Assembly: GCA_944385405.1 (NCBI GenBank)
Contig: CALWXB010000013.1
Coordinates: 1 to 44,442 of the forward strand
Source of the DNA: an uncultured Oscillospiraceae bacterium
Lineage (GTDB): Bacteria > Bacillota > Clostridia > Oscillospirales > Oscillospiraceae
Direction of reading: 5' to 3'
Length of the DNA stretch: 44,442 bases
The stretch's first letter is position 1, and each line of letters opens with the position of its first letter. Under the pieces are notes generated by a model. It was given only the letters and a program-made list of their open reading frames with translations. It was not told the origin of the DNA and did not search any database. Positions 8,375 through 16,221 of the stretch are shown here, in pieces. A program made the translations under genes and the position numbers.

Positions 8375-9586
8375 ATGAAGTACACAGCGCAAGAGGTCAT
8401 GCAGTATGTGGAGGAGGAGAACGTCAAGTTCATCCGTCTGGCCTTCTGCGACGTCTACGGACGGCAGAAAAATATCTCCATCATGCCCGGAGAGCTCCGG
8501 CGGGCCTTCACTGACGGAATGGCCTTCGACGCCTCGGCCATCGCCGGCTTCGGCGGCGAGGTCCGCTCTGACCTGTTCCTGCGTCCGGACCCCTCCACCC
8601 TCTCCGAACTGCCCTGGCGGGCGGAAAACGGCAAGGTGGTGCGTATGTTCTGTGATATCGCCCAGCCGGACGGCTCCGCGTTCGAGGCCGACACCCGGCA
8701 TCTGCTCCGGATGGCCGCAGAGGAGGCCCGAGCCGCCGGATACGCTTTTTCCTTCGGCGCGGAGATGGAGTTTTATCTCTTCAAAACCGACGAGAACGGC
8801 GCTCCCACCGCTGAGCCCTATGACCAAGCAGGCTACATGGACATCGCGCCCATGGACAAAGGAGAAAATGTGCGCCGGGAGATCTGCCTGACGCTGGAGC
8901 AGATGGGCATCCGTCCGGAAAGCTCCCATCATGAGGAGGGTCCTGGACAAAATGAGATCGACTTCCGCTACTCCGATCCTCTGACAGCGGCGGACAATGC
9001 CGTGACGTTCCGCGCAGTGGTGCAGACCATTGCCGCCCGCAGCGGACTGTGGGCAGACTTCTCTCCCAAGCCTCTCGGCGACGCCCCCGGCAGCGGACTA
9101 CACATCAACCTCTCCGTCCGCAGCGGTGCCGGGGACGATCCCATGCCCGCCGTCATCGCGGGTCTGCTGGAACACACCTACGACATCACCGCGTTCCTCA
9201 ATCCCTGCCGGGAATCCTACCTGCGCCTTGGCAGCAGCAAGGCACCCGGCTATGTCACCTGGTCCTCCCAGAACCGCTCCCAGCTGATTCGGGTCCCCGC
9301 GGCCCAGGGCGAATACCGCCGTGTGGAGCTGCGCTCTCCGGACCCTGCAGCCAATCCTTATATTGCCTTTGCCCTGCTGATCCAGGCAGGGCTGGACGGT
9401 CTCCGCCGGAGCCTGCCCCTTCCGCCCAGCGCGGACCTCAATCTGTATGAGGCGTCTGCAGAGCAGCTGAAAGCCTTCCGCCGCCTGCCTGCCTCACTGG
9501 AAGAGGCCCGGGCCGCCGCTGCTTCCAGCGCTTTCGTCCGGGACCATTTGCCCCCTGCCATCCTGGCAGCCTACAGCGGGAGCTGA
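8375..9586 (+). CDS. glnA: Glutamine synthetase, type I-like
   Basis: 403-aa member of the GSI fold. N-terminal beta-grasp (FIRLAFCDVYGRQKNISI, about 15-32) and catalytic domain with GAEMEFYLF (metal Glu), HHEEGPGQNEIDFRY, FSPKPLGDAPGSGLHIN and RVPAAQGEYRRVELRSPDP. It is shorter than GlnA (about 444 aa), has DAPGSGLH in place of NGSGMH, and lacks the adenylylation-loop NLYDLP. A typical glutamine synthetase is likely, but a related gamma-glutamyl ligase cannot be excluded. An in-frame TTG at 8348 is open, but ATG 8375 has the better spacing to AGCAGG. It follows the GXGXG gene by 23 nt, in the same operon. Confidence 0.85.
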   Translation: MKYTAQEVMQYVEEENVKFIRLAFCDVYGRQKNISIMPGELRRAFTDGMAFDASAIAGFGGEVRSDLFLRPDPSTLSELPWRAENGKVVRMFCDIAQPDGSAFEADTRHLLRMAAEEARAAGYAFSFGAEMEFYLFKTDENGAPTAEPYDQAGYMDIAPMDKGENVRREICLTLEQMGIRPESSHHEEGPGQNEIDFRYSDPLTAADNAVTFRAVVQTIAARSGLWADFSPKPLGDAPGSGLHINLSVRSGAGDDPMPAVIAGLLEHTYDITAFLNPCRESYLRLGSSKAPGYVTWSSQNRSQLIRVPAAQGEYRRVELRSPDPAANPYIAFALLIQAGLDGLRRSLPLPPSADLNLYEASAEQLKAFRRLPASLEEARAAAASSAFVRDHLPPAILAAYSGS

Positions 9587-9622
9587 ACCGCGCTTTTATC
9601 CCTTACCGGAAGGAGGGAGTCC

Positions 9623-10243
9623 ATGGTATTCCAAGAACGTACATACAGTGTCCTCCTGGTGTCCGCCGGGGAGAAGTTCGCACAGACACTCATGGCGCTG
9701 CTGCCGCCCTCCCTCTATTGGCCGGTGACGGTGGTCAAAAGCACCGGAGAGGCGCGCCGAACGCTGGCCGGCAGGCAGTACGACATGGTCCTTATCAACG
9801 CACCACTGCCGGATGACTTCGGCGTACAGCTGGCCATCGATATCTGCGGGCGCAGCGACGCAGGCGTACTGCTGTTCGTCCGCAGCGAGCTTTTGGAGGG
9901 CGTCTACGACAAGGTGACGGAACACGGCGTCCTCACGCTCTCCAAGCCCACCTCCACCCAGATGGTCACCCATTCCCTGCAGGTCCTCTGTGCTGTCCGG
10001 GAGCGGCTGCGGCGTCTTGGGGAAAAGCAGGCCTCTGTGGAAGAAAAGATCCAGGAGATCCGGTTGGTGAACCGAGCCAAATGGGCCTTGATCCAGTGCC
10101 TGGGCATGTCGGAGGATGAGACCCACCACTATATCGAAAAGCTTGCCATGGATCACCGCATCAGCAAGCGGGAAGCAGCAAGCCGGATCCTGGCCGTCTA
10201 TGGGAGCAGCAGTTCCAGCGGACGCCCGTCTGAGAGCCTGTGA
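9623..10243 (+). CDS. ANTAR-domain antiterminator with degenerate receiver
   Basis: 206 aa. Residues about 8-125 fold like a response-regulator receiver, but the phospho-acceptor Asp is replaced (YDMVLINAPLPDDFG: Asn where Asp is usual). The conserved Lys remains (LTLSKPTS). A coiled linker (about 125-145) leads to an ANTAR RNA-binding domain (about 145-198) containing VNRAKWALIQCLGMSEDE. ANTAR proteins (AmiR, NasR, EutV) prevent leader termination by binding paired RNA hairpins. It is the last gene of the glutamate synthase/GlnA operon, and both nearby nitrogen operons have leader terminators, so these are its probable targets. With no phosphorylation site and no kinase gene nearby, its signal is unknown; binding to P-II or GlnA is a guess. 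RBS GGAGGGAG. Confidence 0.85.
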   Translation: MVFQERTYSVLLVSAGEKFAQTLMALLPPSLYWPVTVVKSTGEARRTLAGRQYDMVLINAPLPDDFGVQLAIDICGRSDAGVLLFVRSELLEGVYDKVTEHGVLTLSKPTSTQMVTHSLQVLCAVRERLRRLGEKQASVEEKIQEIRLVNRAKWALIQCLGMSEDETHHYIEKLAMDHRISKREAASRILAVYGSSSSSGRPSESL

Positions 10244-10313
10244 AACCTCCCCTGCTGGGAGAGAAAGCTCCCGGAGCCTGGCTGCTGCATATTCTAAAAC
10301 CGAGATAAAACAG

Positions 10314-10377
10314 AACGATACAAGCCTCATACGCTCCGGAAGCATTATGTGCCGGAGGTATCGAGGCTTGTATCGTT
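10314..10377. repeat. 64-bp imperfect palindrome after the nitrogen operon
   Basis: Outer arms AACGATACAAGCCTC / GAGGCTTGTATCGTT pair over 15 bp without mismatch, followed inward by ATAC/GTAT and CTCCGG/CCGGAG, with a 12-nt loop. It has no T-run, so it is not a standard terminator. It lies between the last nitrogen gene and a gene-remnant zone and could be a mobile-repeat relic, a processing site or a rho-independent stop of unusual form. Confidence 0.7.
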
Positions 10378-10383
10378 GTCTGC

Positions 10384-10510
10384 AGATCTCAGCACAGTTG
10401 AGGACCACTATCAGGCCAAGTGCTCAAACAGCTACGACAACAAGTGCATCCTGCTGACCGCCCTGCGCGGTTACCTGAAGGAGTGGGAAGATGGGGATGT
10501 CATGCTCCAT
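10384..10510 (+). pseudogene. Protein-like remnant of unknown family
   Basis: An open stretch beginning near LSTVEDHYQAKCSNSYDN and ending near DGDVMLHDLV has a natural amino acid composition, unlike shadow frames. It has no start or RBS, begins inside or after the 64-bp palindrome, and runs into sequence antisense to the sigma gene. I do not recognise it. It is probably the tail of a deleted gene. Confidence 0.35.
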
Positions 10511-10517
10511 GATCTCG

Positions 10518-11144
10518 TCATACGCCCGCCTCAAAGTCATACGCCTCCTTCAGCACCTGCTTCAGCTTTTCCCGTCCCCGCATCAGGCGGGAGCGAACTG
10601 TCGTCTCTTTCTGCCCCAGGATCCGGGCGATCTCCCCGGCGGATAAGCCCTCGTAATAGAACAGATGGATCACCTCCCGGTCCCGGACCGGAAGGTCCTT
10701 CACCGCTTCCCACACGAAGGACAGGTCCTCCCGCTCTTCGGCAGCCAGGGTCTCGTCCAGTTCGTCCGTTCTCCGCAGCCGGTCATACGCGATTCGGTTC
10801 TTGCTGAGGTTTGCCGCCACCCGCAAAAGCCAGGCTCTCTCATGGCGCTCGTTTTCCAGCCGGGGCATGGTTTTCAAAAACCGGATCAGGCTCTCCTGTA
10901 AGATTTCCTCCGCGTCGGCCATGTTGTGGAGATAGGAATAGGCCAGCCGCAGCACATGGTTCCCGTGCCGTTCCAGGAGGCGCTCCGCCTGAGCGTTGAT
11001 TCGTTCCCGGTCGGCGGCGGACAGCCGGACGATCTCCAACGGCTCCGGCCGGGAAAAGACGCTCGTCCACCGGGCTATGACCGTGGCAAGAAAACACCGC
11101 CCGCGATCTGCGATCCCGGGAAACGCTCTGCAGGCTTGCTCCAT
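10518..11144 (-). CDS. ECF-type RNA polymerase sigma factor
   Basis: 208 aa. Region 2 (about 65-125) with LLERHGNHVLRLAYSYLHN and DAEEILQESLIRFLKTMPR, and region 4 (about 150-200) with LPVRDREVIHLFYYEGLSAGEIARIL and TTVRSRLMRGREKLK, the HTH that reads the -35. The first about 45 residues do not look like a sigma factor and may be a non-native N-terminus. The ATG at 11144 nevertheless has a fair RBS (GAAGGTGAAGAG). A DUF4367-type fragment lies upstream on the same strand; in Clostridia such genes usually sit downstream of ECF sigma genes and act as anti-sigma-like partners, so the locus appears rearranged. Confidence 0.85.
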   Translation of the reverse strand: MEQACRAFPGIADRGRCFLATVIARWTSVFSRPEPLEIVRLSAADRERINAQAERLLERHGNHVLRLAYSYLHNMADAEEILQESLIRFLKTMPRLENERHERAWLLRVAANLSKNRIAYDRLRRTDELDETLAAEEREDLSFVWEAVKDLPVRDREVIHLFYYEGLSAGEIARILGQKETTVRSRLMRGREKLKQVLKEAYDFEAGV

Positions 11145-11171
11145 GGTCTCTTCACCTTCTTCTCAAGGGTA

Positions 11172-11201
11172 TGAGGCTGCGCAGGGTTTCCGCGCAGCCT
11201 C
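11172..11201 (-). terminator. Hairpin between DUF4367 fragment and sigma gene
   Basis: GAGGCTGCGC / GCGCAGCCTC, a 10-bp perfect stem with a 9-nt loop. No T-run follows, so it is a weak terminator or an RNA-stability structure. Confidence 0.5.
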
Positions 11202-11211
11202 GCAGGCTCTT

Positions 11212-11565
11212 TTACCGGATGGCGGCTGCCAAGGCGGTCAGCTCCTCAAGCTCCATGCCCGGCACCGCGCTCACGGCATAAGTATAGCCGTCCCGGGCCC
11301 ACACCGCAACCGCCACCTTTCTCTCCGTTCCCTTGACCGTGACCCGGCAGCCGTCCACCACGACCGTTTCCTCATGGCCGTAGGCATTGTAATCACCGCT
11401 GATATCCCCGCTGCCGGCACCCTTTCGGATCGTCAGTTCCCGGCCCTGTCCCTCGTATGTCACTTCAATCAATGCGGAGTCGATTGCCCGGATCGTGGTC
11501 TGATCCACCCAGTTCGGGTTCCGCTCCGGCAGCTCCAGAGAAAAACCAGCCATTTCCTGGCCCAT
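11212..11565 (-). pseudogene. DUF4367-domain protein, C-terminal fragment
   Basis: 117 aa matching the C-terminal DUF4367 module of Clostridia sigma-associated membrane proteins: MAGFSLELPE at the start, then RELTIRKGAGSGDISGDYNA and a final EELTALAAAI helix. The N-terminal cytoplasmic domain and the membrane helix are missing; upstream the frame is replaced by an unrelated remnant on the other strand. A GGGGAGG lies 11-12 nt before ATG 11565, so a short product might still be made. I treat it as a truncated gene. Confidence 0.6.
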
Positions 11566-11787
11566 TACGAGCAGATCCTCCCCAAGGACTTTATCAACAC
11601 GTTGGAATCCCTTCTTGCCCAGCCCCTCTCCTACCGGTATGACGGCACGTTTTTGGGCAGCGGCGTTCTGTGGATGAGCAATTCCGGCGGAGAATTGATG
11701 ATTGAATCACTTTTCCCCTCTGACACGGTGCAGATGAAGCCCGCTGGGGGCATGGCGGTTGGTGTGGAGCCTGGAACAACGCCCTGA
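11557..11787 (+). pseudogene. Unidentified gene remnant
   Basis: A plus-strand frame with natural composition (LAHYEQILPKDFINTLESLL, later LWMSNSGGELMIESLFPSD) ends at a stop at 11787. It has no start or RBS and abuts the DUF4367 fragment on the opposite strand, so it seems to be the 3' end of a gene cut by a rearrangement. I do not recognise the family. Confidence 0.4.
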
Positions 11788-11984
11788 GCCTTGGGGGCGT
11801 GCAGGCGCAGGAGTTCAGCCATCCGCCCTGCAAATGGACCGCCCATGCCGCGCTCCGTTCCGGCAGGTATTGCAGCATCGTGAAATTCCGACAGGAAATG
11901 GCGGAGCATCGGCAAAGCAGTGAAAAACAGATTCTTTCAGTGGTCTCAATATTATGATAGCTATTTACGATAGTCTGTGATATG

Positions 11985-12011
11985 GTGTCTTGCTGCAAGG
12001 AGGCAAGACAC
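11985..12011 (+). promoter_or_regulatory. Perfect hairpin enclosing the RBS of the DUF6809-like gene
   Basis: GTGTCTTGC / GCAAGACAC, a 9-bp perfect stem whose loop TGCAAGGAG contains the Shine-Dalgarno sequence. The ATG follows at 12012 without a gap. It may set translation efficiency by displaying the RBS in a loop. It could also act as a transcription element of the mobile unit from which the gene came. Confidence 0.5.
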
Positions 12012-12407
12012 ATGAACGAGACCCTGAAATTGCTGTACGACCGATTCTACACCCCTCTGCCCTTGGCCGAATACGAACAGGAAGTCGAGGCCTGCCACCG
12101 CCAGCTGATCGAGCGGCTGGAGAAACCAGAGAGGAACCTGGTGCTGCAGATCATCGACACCCAGAACCATATCATCGAAGAACAGTCCCTGGACAGCTTT
12201 GCCTACCGGGAACTGTCTCTGGAGTTCAGCAGCGAGACCCACATCTGGAATCTGCTGGCGGACGACTGTGAGCAGACGGATGGATCGCACGGACGCATCC
12301 TGGCGCACCTACCGCTATGTGGGACGAAAGACAGAGAAGAAAATCGCAGATGCAGAGACTGTAGGAAAGATCATCTCCGCCCTGGAGGACGAGAGCATCA
12401 AGTATGA
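12012..12407 (+). pseudogene. DUF6809-like gene, truncated and joined out of frame to an integrase
   Basis: The first about 87 residues (MNETLKLLYDRFYTPLPLAE onward, with QIIDTQNHIIEEQSLDSFAY) match my recollection of the small DUF6809-type proteins carried by Clostridia mobile elements. After about 12265 the sequence becomes integrase DNA read in the wrong frame, giving a nonsense tail to the stop at 12407. The native C-terminus has been lost by a deletion. RBS AAGGAG is strong, so a chimeric 131-aa product could be made. Function unknown. Confidence 0.6.
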
Positions 12408-12969
12408 GACCTACTTCAAGCTGGTGATCGCCACAGGCATGCGCCGAGGCGAGTGCTGCGCCCTGCAATGGGGTGACATCAACTGGGAGCGGCGTTCCAT
12501 CCACATCCGCCGGAACGCGATGGAGGTGACGGACGGGGAGCTCTTCACTAAGGCTCCAAAGACCGTCTCCGGTGACCGGTACGTCTACCTCTCTCTGGAG
12601 ATGAAGTCCCTGCTGAAAGAATACCGTCAGGAGTGCGCATGTGAAACAGAGACCTATGACGGCAGAGAGCTGGAGAATGAAGACTTCCTGTTCTGCCGCA
12701 AGGGCTGCCGCTTTCCCATGACGCCATCCACCTTCACCTGGCAGTTCAAACTGACCCTGAAAAAGCACGGCCAGCTAGAATATCAGAACGTCCACTCCCT
12801 GCGGCACACCAACGCCAGCCTGCTCATCGCAAACGGCACGGACGTGGCCACAGTAGCCGGCCTCCCGAGCCACAGCCAGCCCTCCACCACGCCGGACATT
12901 TATACCCTTGCGTTTGATAAGAACAAACAGGCAGCCAGCCGGGTGCTCCAGGAGAGTCTGGAAATTTGA
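12280..12969 (+). pseudogene. Tyrosine recombinase, catalytic-domain remnant
   Basis: 229 codons of the C-terminal catalytic domain of an ICE/phage-type integrase: ATGMRRGECCALQWGDI (first Arg), VHSLRHTNASLL (HxxR) and PDIYTLAF (Tyr). The whole arm-binding and core-binding N-terminus is missing. The usual LGHSQPSTT is altered to LPSHSQPSTT, which removes the conserved Gly-His spacing. No RBS precedes it. It is the relic of an integrated element, perhaps once targeting the nearby tRNA-Arg, but I see no duplicated tRNA end here. Confidence 0.8.
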
Positions 12970-13002
12970 AACAGGAAATTCTGATCAGGCCATGATACTT
13001 CG

Positions 13003-13719
13003 TCAGCCATTTGAACCAGAGGCCGCCGCAACAAATGCAGAGAAGATCTTCCGGCTGTTTTCATCGGTGCGGAAGGAAAACTCCGGATGCCACTGCACCG
13101 CCCAGACAAAAGACTTGTCCGGAATGTACACCGCCTCCACCAATCCGTCCTCACTGCGGGCAATCTCTGCAAGGCCGGGGGCAAGAACCTTGATCGCCTG
13201 GTGGTGATAGCTGTTGACGCCCAGTTCCGCCCTGCCCAGCAATGCAGCCAGGGGCGTTCCCGGCAAAAGTGCAACAGAATGGACAATCTGATCGTAGGGC
13301 GGCCGCATCACGTGTGCCACCTCCGAGGGATGCTCCGTGGGCAGGTCCTGATAGAGGGTACCGCCCAGACAGGCATTGAAGAACTGGATGCCACGGCAGA
13401 TCCCCAGCATCGGCTTGTCCTGTTCCAGCGACTGGGTAAACAGGCGCTGCTCAAAAGTGTCCCGCTTTTCGCAGATCTCCCCGCAAGTCACACGAGGCTT
13501 CTCACCATATAGCTTCGGTGAGACATCCTGCCCGCCGGTAAAGAGAAAGCCATCACACAGAGAAACAAGCCGAGAGATATCGCTATTGCTCTCCGTCAGG
13601 GGCAGGATAATGGGAAGGGCGCCGGCCAGCTCCAGTCCCTCCAGATAGCCCGGCAGCATCCAGTAGGAGTCCCGGTCCCTGTCCCAAAGCGGCGTTACGC
13701 CGATAACCGCCTTTTTCAT
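13003..13719 (-). CDS. puuD: Gamma-glutamyl-gamma-aminobutyrate hydrolase (class I GATase, peptidase C26)
   Basis: 238 aa, cytosolic. Hydrolyses gamma-glutamyl-GABA or related gamma-glutamyl amides. Motifs: GFLFTGGQDVSP (oxyanion region), MLGICRGIQFFNACLGGTL with nucleophile Cys in GICRG, VNSYHHQAIK, and VQWHPEF with the catalytic His and Glu two residues on. It starts at ATG 13719 with GGAGG 6 nt upstream; a GTG directly before is less likely. It stands alone, converging on the integrase relic. The exact substrate is not shown by the sequence, so the symbol is by family only. Confidence 0.85.
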   Translation of the reverse strand: MKKAVIGVTPLWDRDRDSYWMLPGYLEGLELAGALPIILPLTESNSDISRLVSLCDGFLFTGGQDVSPKLYGEKPRVTCGEICEKRDTFEQRLFTQSLEQDKPMLGICRGIQFFNACLGGTLYQDLPTEHPSEVAHVMRPPYDQIVHSVALLPGTPLAALLGRAELGVNSYHHQAIKVLAPGLAEIARSEDGLVEAVYIPDKSFVWAVQWHPEFSFRTDENSRKIFSAFVAAASGSNG

Positions 13720-13750
13720 CACACACCTCCAAAAACTTCAGAAAGAGAAA

Positions 13751-13781
13751 AAGACGCACTCGAATACTCGAGTGCGTCTTT
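13751..13781 (-). terminator. Terminator downstream of tRNA-Arg
   Basis: AAGACGCACTCGA / TCGAGTGCGTCTT stem with a 4-nt loop. On the minus strand it is followed by TTTTTC, just after the tRNA 3' end. Confidence 0.85.
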
Positions 13782-13787
13782 ACACAT

Positions 13788-13864
13788 TGGTACGCCCGGC
13801 TGGATTCGAACCAGTGGCCTACAGAGTCGGAGTCTGTCACTCTATCCAACTGAGCTACGGGCGC
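13788..13864 (-). tRNA. tRNA-Arg (anticodon CCG)
   Basis: On the minus strand a 77-nt cloverleaf runs from GCGCCCGTAGCTCAGTTGG to GGGCGTACCA. The anticodon loop CTCCGAC gives CCG, which reads the CGG codon. The T-loop GGTTCGAATCC is canonical and CCA is encoded. The first acceptor pair is G-U. It has its own terminator. Confidence 0.95.
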
Positions 13865-14026
13865 ATTTCAACAAGACATGTATCATACACATCCTTGTTA
13901 AGTATAGCAGATGTTTTTTCATTTGTAAAGTCCTGAATCAAAAAAATTTAACTGTCATTCGAAAAAGCATCATCTGCAGAATCTGGCCACTTTTTCCGAA
14001 AACAGTCAAAAAATGGAGCGGATTTC

Positions 14027-14056
14027 TTGACGCACAGGCTCTGCAGCAGATATAAT
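14027..14056 (+). promoter_or_regulatory. Predicted promoter of the HAD gene
   Basis: -35 TTGACG (14027-14032), an 18-nt spacer and a perfect -10 TATAAT (14051-14056). Start near 14063, about 45 nt before the HAD ATG. The rest of the 13865-14110 gap shows no other gene. Confidence 0.7.
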
Positions 14057-14110
14057 GAATCCGATTTGGTATGAAAGTTTTGTATATAACGAAGAAATGG
14101 GGGCGCGGCT

Positions 14111-14776
14111 ATGAAGGAAAACAGGCGCTTTCGGCTGGTGACATTTGACCTGGACGGCACCATGCTGGACGACGAGTGGGCCCACGCCGAGGCCAACCGG
14201 CAGATCGGCGCAAAACTGGGTATCGACTACACTGCCCTGGGAGACATGACGGGCTATTCTGTCCGCACTCGCTGGCAGGCACTCTGCCGTCAGGCCGATG
14301 TAGCCGCAGATATAGAGGAGATCGCCCGGACCCATTTTCGCATCACGCTGGAGATCATCCGTCAGGCCCGGATACCGGAATCCACCGGTCTGACAGAGAC
14401 GTTCCACGCCCTTCGCGCGGCAGGCTACACTCTGGCGGTAGTCTCCTCCTCCGATGAGGATTTTGTCCGGGCAGTGACGGATTATCTGGGGGTGGCAGAT
14501 CTTCTGGACTGCTTCGTCACACAAAATCAGGTGGCCGTGCTGAAGCCCGCGCCAGATATCTACCGGAAGGTCCAGGCCCTGACGGGGATCCCCGCCGAGG
14601 CAGCTTTGGGTGTGGAGGACAGCGCCCCGGGCTGCCAGGCCCTGCGGAGCGCGGGGATGTACGCTGTGGGCTTCACAGACGGAGGCCGGAATCGGCAGGA
14701 CCTCTCCCATGCGGATACCCGCATCGCCGGCATGGGAGAACTTCTCCCGCTGATCCACCGGCTGCAAAACCAGTAA
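14111..14776 (+). CDS. HAD-superfamily phosphatase (beta-phosphoglucomutase-like)
   Basis: 221 aa, cytosolic phosphohydrolase or sugar-phosphate mutase. Motif I FDLDGTMLDDE (nucleophile and acid Asp), helical cap (about 25-90), motif II VVSSSDED, motif III Lys in VLKPAPDIY, motif IV GVEDSAPG. The PAPDIY/VEDSAPGCQA signature matches the PGMB/phosphatase subgroup. The substrate cannot be told. It is followed 51 nt later by capA and may share a transcript. Confidence 0.88.
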   Translation: MKENRRFRLVTFDLDGTMLDDEWAHAEANRQIGAKLGIDYTALGDMTGYSVRTRWQALCRQADVAADIEEIARTHFRITLEIIRQARIPESTGLTETFHALRAAGYTLAVVSSSDEDFVRAVTDYLGVADLLDCFVTQNQVAVLKPAPDIYRKVQALTGIPAEAALGVEDSAPGCQALRSAGMYAVGFTDGGRNRQDLSHADTRIAGMGELLPLIHRLQNQ

Positions 14777-14827
14777 AGAAATCACTGCTGATTGAAACAA
14801 CAATCATGGAAAAGGGAGGGATCGGAC

Positions 14828-16180
14828 ATGCGGCTGTACAGCGGAGGCGGCAAACGCCAGTTGTCCCGCCAGTCCTCCCCGCACCGCCGGGGCGGCAAGC
14901 ATCTGCAGCCGGCCCCGCGGGGCCGGCTGCGGCGGGGTGTGGGAGCACTGGCCGCCTGCGGAGCAGCACTGATGATGGCCACGGTATCCGCCGGCGGGCC
15001 GGATGCTCTGCTGGCGGAAGATCTGCCGGCCCAGACACTGTCTCCGGCGGAGCATATCCAGGAAACCGCAGAGCCGCAAACCCGGTTCGTCCTGAGCTTT
15101 GCAGGAGACTGTACGCTGGGAGCCGAGCATGACTCCTGGAACCGCAGCGGCAATTTCCCCGATGTGGTGGGGACGGACTATGCCTATCCTTTCTCCGGCG
15201 TACTGTCCCTCTTTGGTGCAGACGATTTCACTTTCGTCAATCTGGAAGGCGTCCTGACGGACTATCCTGTTCCGGCACAAAAGGCCTATCGCTTCCGGGG
15301 GCCTCCGGAATATGCGCAGATCCTCACAGAGGGCAGCGTGGAAGCCGTGACGCTGGCCAACAACCACACGCTGGATTATGGCACCCAAGGCTTGGCCGAC
15401 ACCCGGCAGGCCTTGGAGGACGCCGGGATCGCCGCCTGCGGCGACTGCGAGACGCTTCTGGTGACCACCGACAGCGGACTGCGCATCGGCATCTATGCCG
15501 CCTACCACCTAGACCGCACACGGATCCGATCCGGCATCGAGGATCTGCAGCAGCAGGGCGCCGAGGTGATCGTGGCTGCCTTCCACAGCGGGACGGAGGG
15601 GTCCTATCAACCCACCGCCGCTCAGGAGAGCCTCTTCCGCTACGCGGCGGACTGCGGCGCCCACATCGTCTACAACAGCCACCCCCACGTGCTGGGTCCC
15701 ATGGAATTTGACGGGGAGCACCTGATCCTCTCCAGCATGGGGAATTTCTGCTTCGGCGGCAACCGGAACCCCACGGACAAGGATACCGCCGTGGTGCAGG
15801 TAACGGTAGAGCGGACCGACTCCGGCATTGAACTGACGGAGGTAACAGCCATCCCCTGCTCCGTCACCAGCACCCCGGGCCGCAACGACTACCGCCCCTC
15901 CCTCTGTGAGGCGGACAGCACCGCCGCCGGGCGCATCGCCCGAAAGCTGGCAGGGACCTACCGGGCCCCCGCGGCAGCGCAGACAGCCCAGCCGCAGACC
16001 GCTCCATCTGCAGCCACGGGCTCCGAAACCAGTGCAGCCGCTCCGTCCCAGACAGAACTTCAGACAAGCGCAGGCACGGGAGAACAGCCCGCCGCTCCGG
16101 CATCAGAAGCCATGCAGGAGGCTCCGGGCAGTCAGGAGCCGGAGTGGGTGTTCCTTGACAATGGGACGGGTATAGGGTAA
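14828..16180 (+). CDS. CapA-family (PGA_cap) metallophosphatase-like protein, exported
   Basis: 450 aa. The N-terminus is Arg-rich and is followed by a hydrophobic segment (about 38-55), which looks like a signal anchor. The CapA domain spans about 75-380 with SFAGDCTLG, FVNLEGVLTD, LANNHTLDYG, AAFHSGTEGSYQPT and YNSHPHVLGPME, the metal/His ligands of this calcineurin-like family. CapA proteins take part in poly-gamma-glutamate capsule anchoring or peptidoglycan-linked functions. A low-complexity Ala/Thr/Gln/Pro tail (about 385-440) suggests a wall-spanning spacer. ATG 14828 has AGGGAGG at 8 nt; an upstream in-frame TTG lacks this. No capBCE genes are nearby. Confidence 0.85.
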   Translation: MRLYSGGGKRQLSRQSSPHRRGGKHLQPAPRGRLRRGVGALAACGAALMMATVSAGGPDALLAEDLPAQTLSPAEHIQETAEPQTRFVLSFAGDCTLGAEHDSWNRSGNFPDVVGTDYAYPFSGVLSLFGADDFTFVNLEGVLTDYPVPAQKAYRFRGPPEYAQILTEGSVEAVTLANNHTLDYGTQGLADTRQALEDAGIAACGDCETLLVTTDSGLRIGIYAAYHLDRTRIRSGIEDLQQQGAEVIVAAFHSGTEGSYQPTAAQESLFRYAADCGAHIVYNSHPHVLGPMEFDGEHLILSSMGNFCFGGNRNPTDKDTAVVQVTVERTDSGIELTEVTAIPCSVTSTPGRNDYRPSLCEADSTAAGRIARKLAGTYRAPAAAQTAQPQTAPSAATGSETSAAAPSQTELQTSAGTGEQPAAPASEAMQEAPGSQEPEWVFLDNGTGIG

Positions 16181-16183
16181 AAT
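16155..16183 (+). promoter_or_regulatory. Promoter of the transporter-peptidase operon inside the capA 3' end
   Basis: Consensus -35 TTGACA (16155-16160), a 17-nt spacer and -10 TAAAAT (16178-16183). The capA stop codon is part of the -10. Confidence 0.65.
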
Positions 16184-16221
16184 TTTTGCATTATCTTGCA
16201 AAAAGAGGAGAGAGAAAAAAC

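Noticed and set aside
11594-12013. Minus-strand frame opposite the remnant at 11557-11787
   Set aside because: Composition and lack of RBS suggest a shadow; no recognisable motif.
12280-13864. tRNA-Arg as attachment site of the decayed integrase
   Set aside because: No second copy of the tRNA-Arg 3' end was found near 10244-12969, and puuD lies in between.
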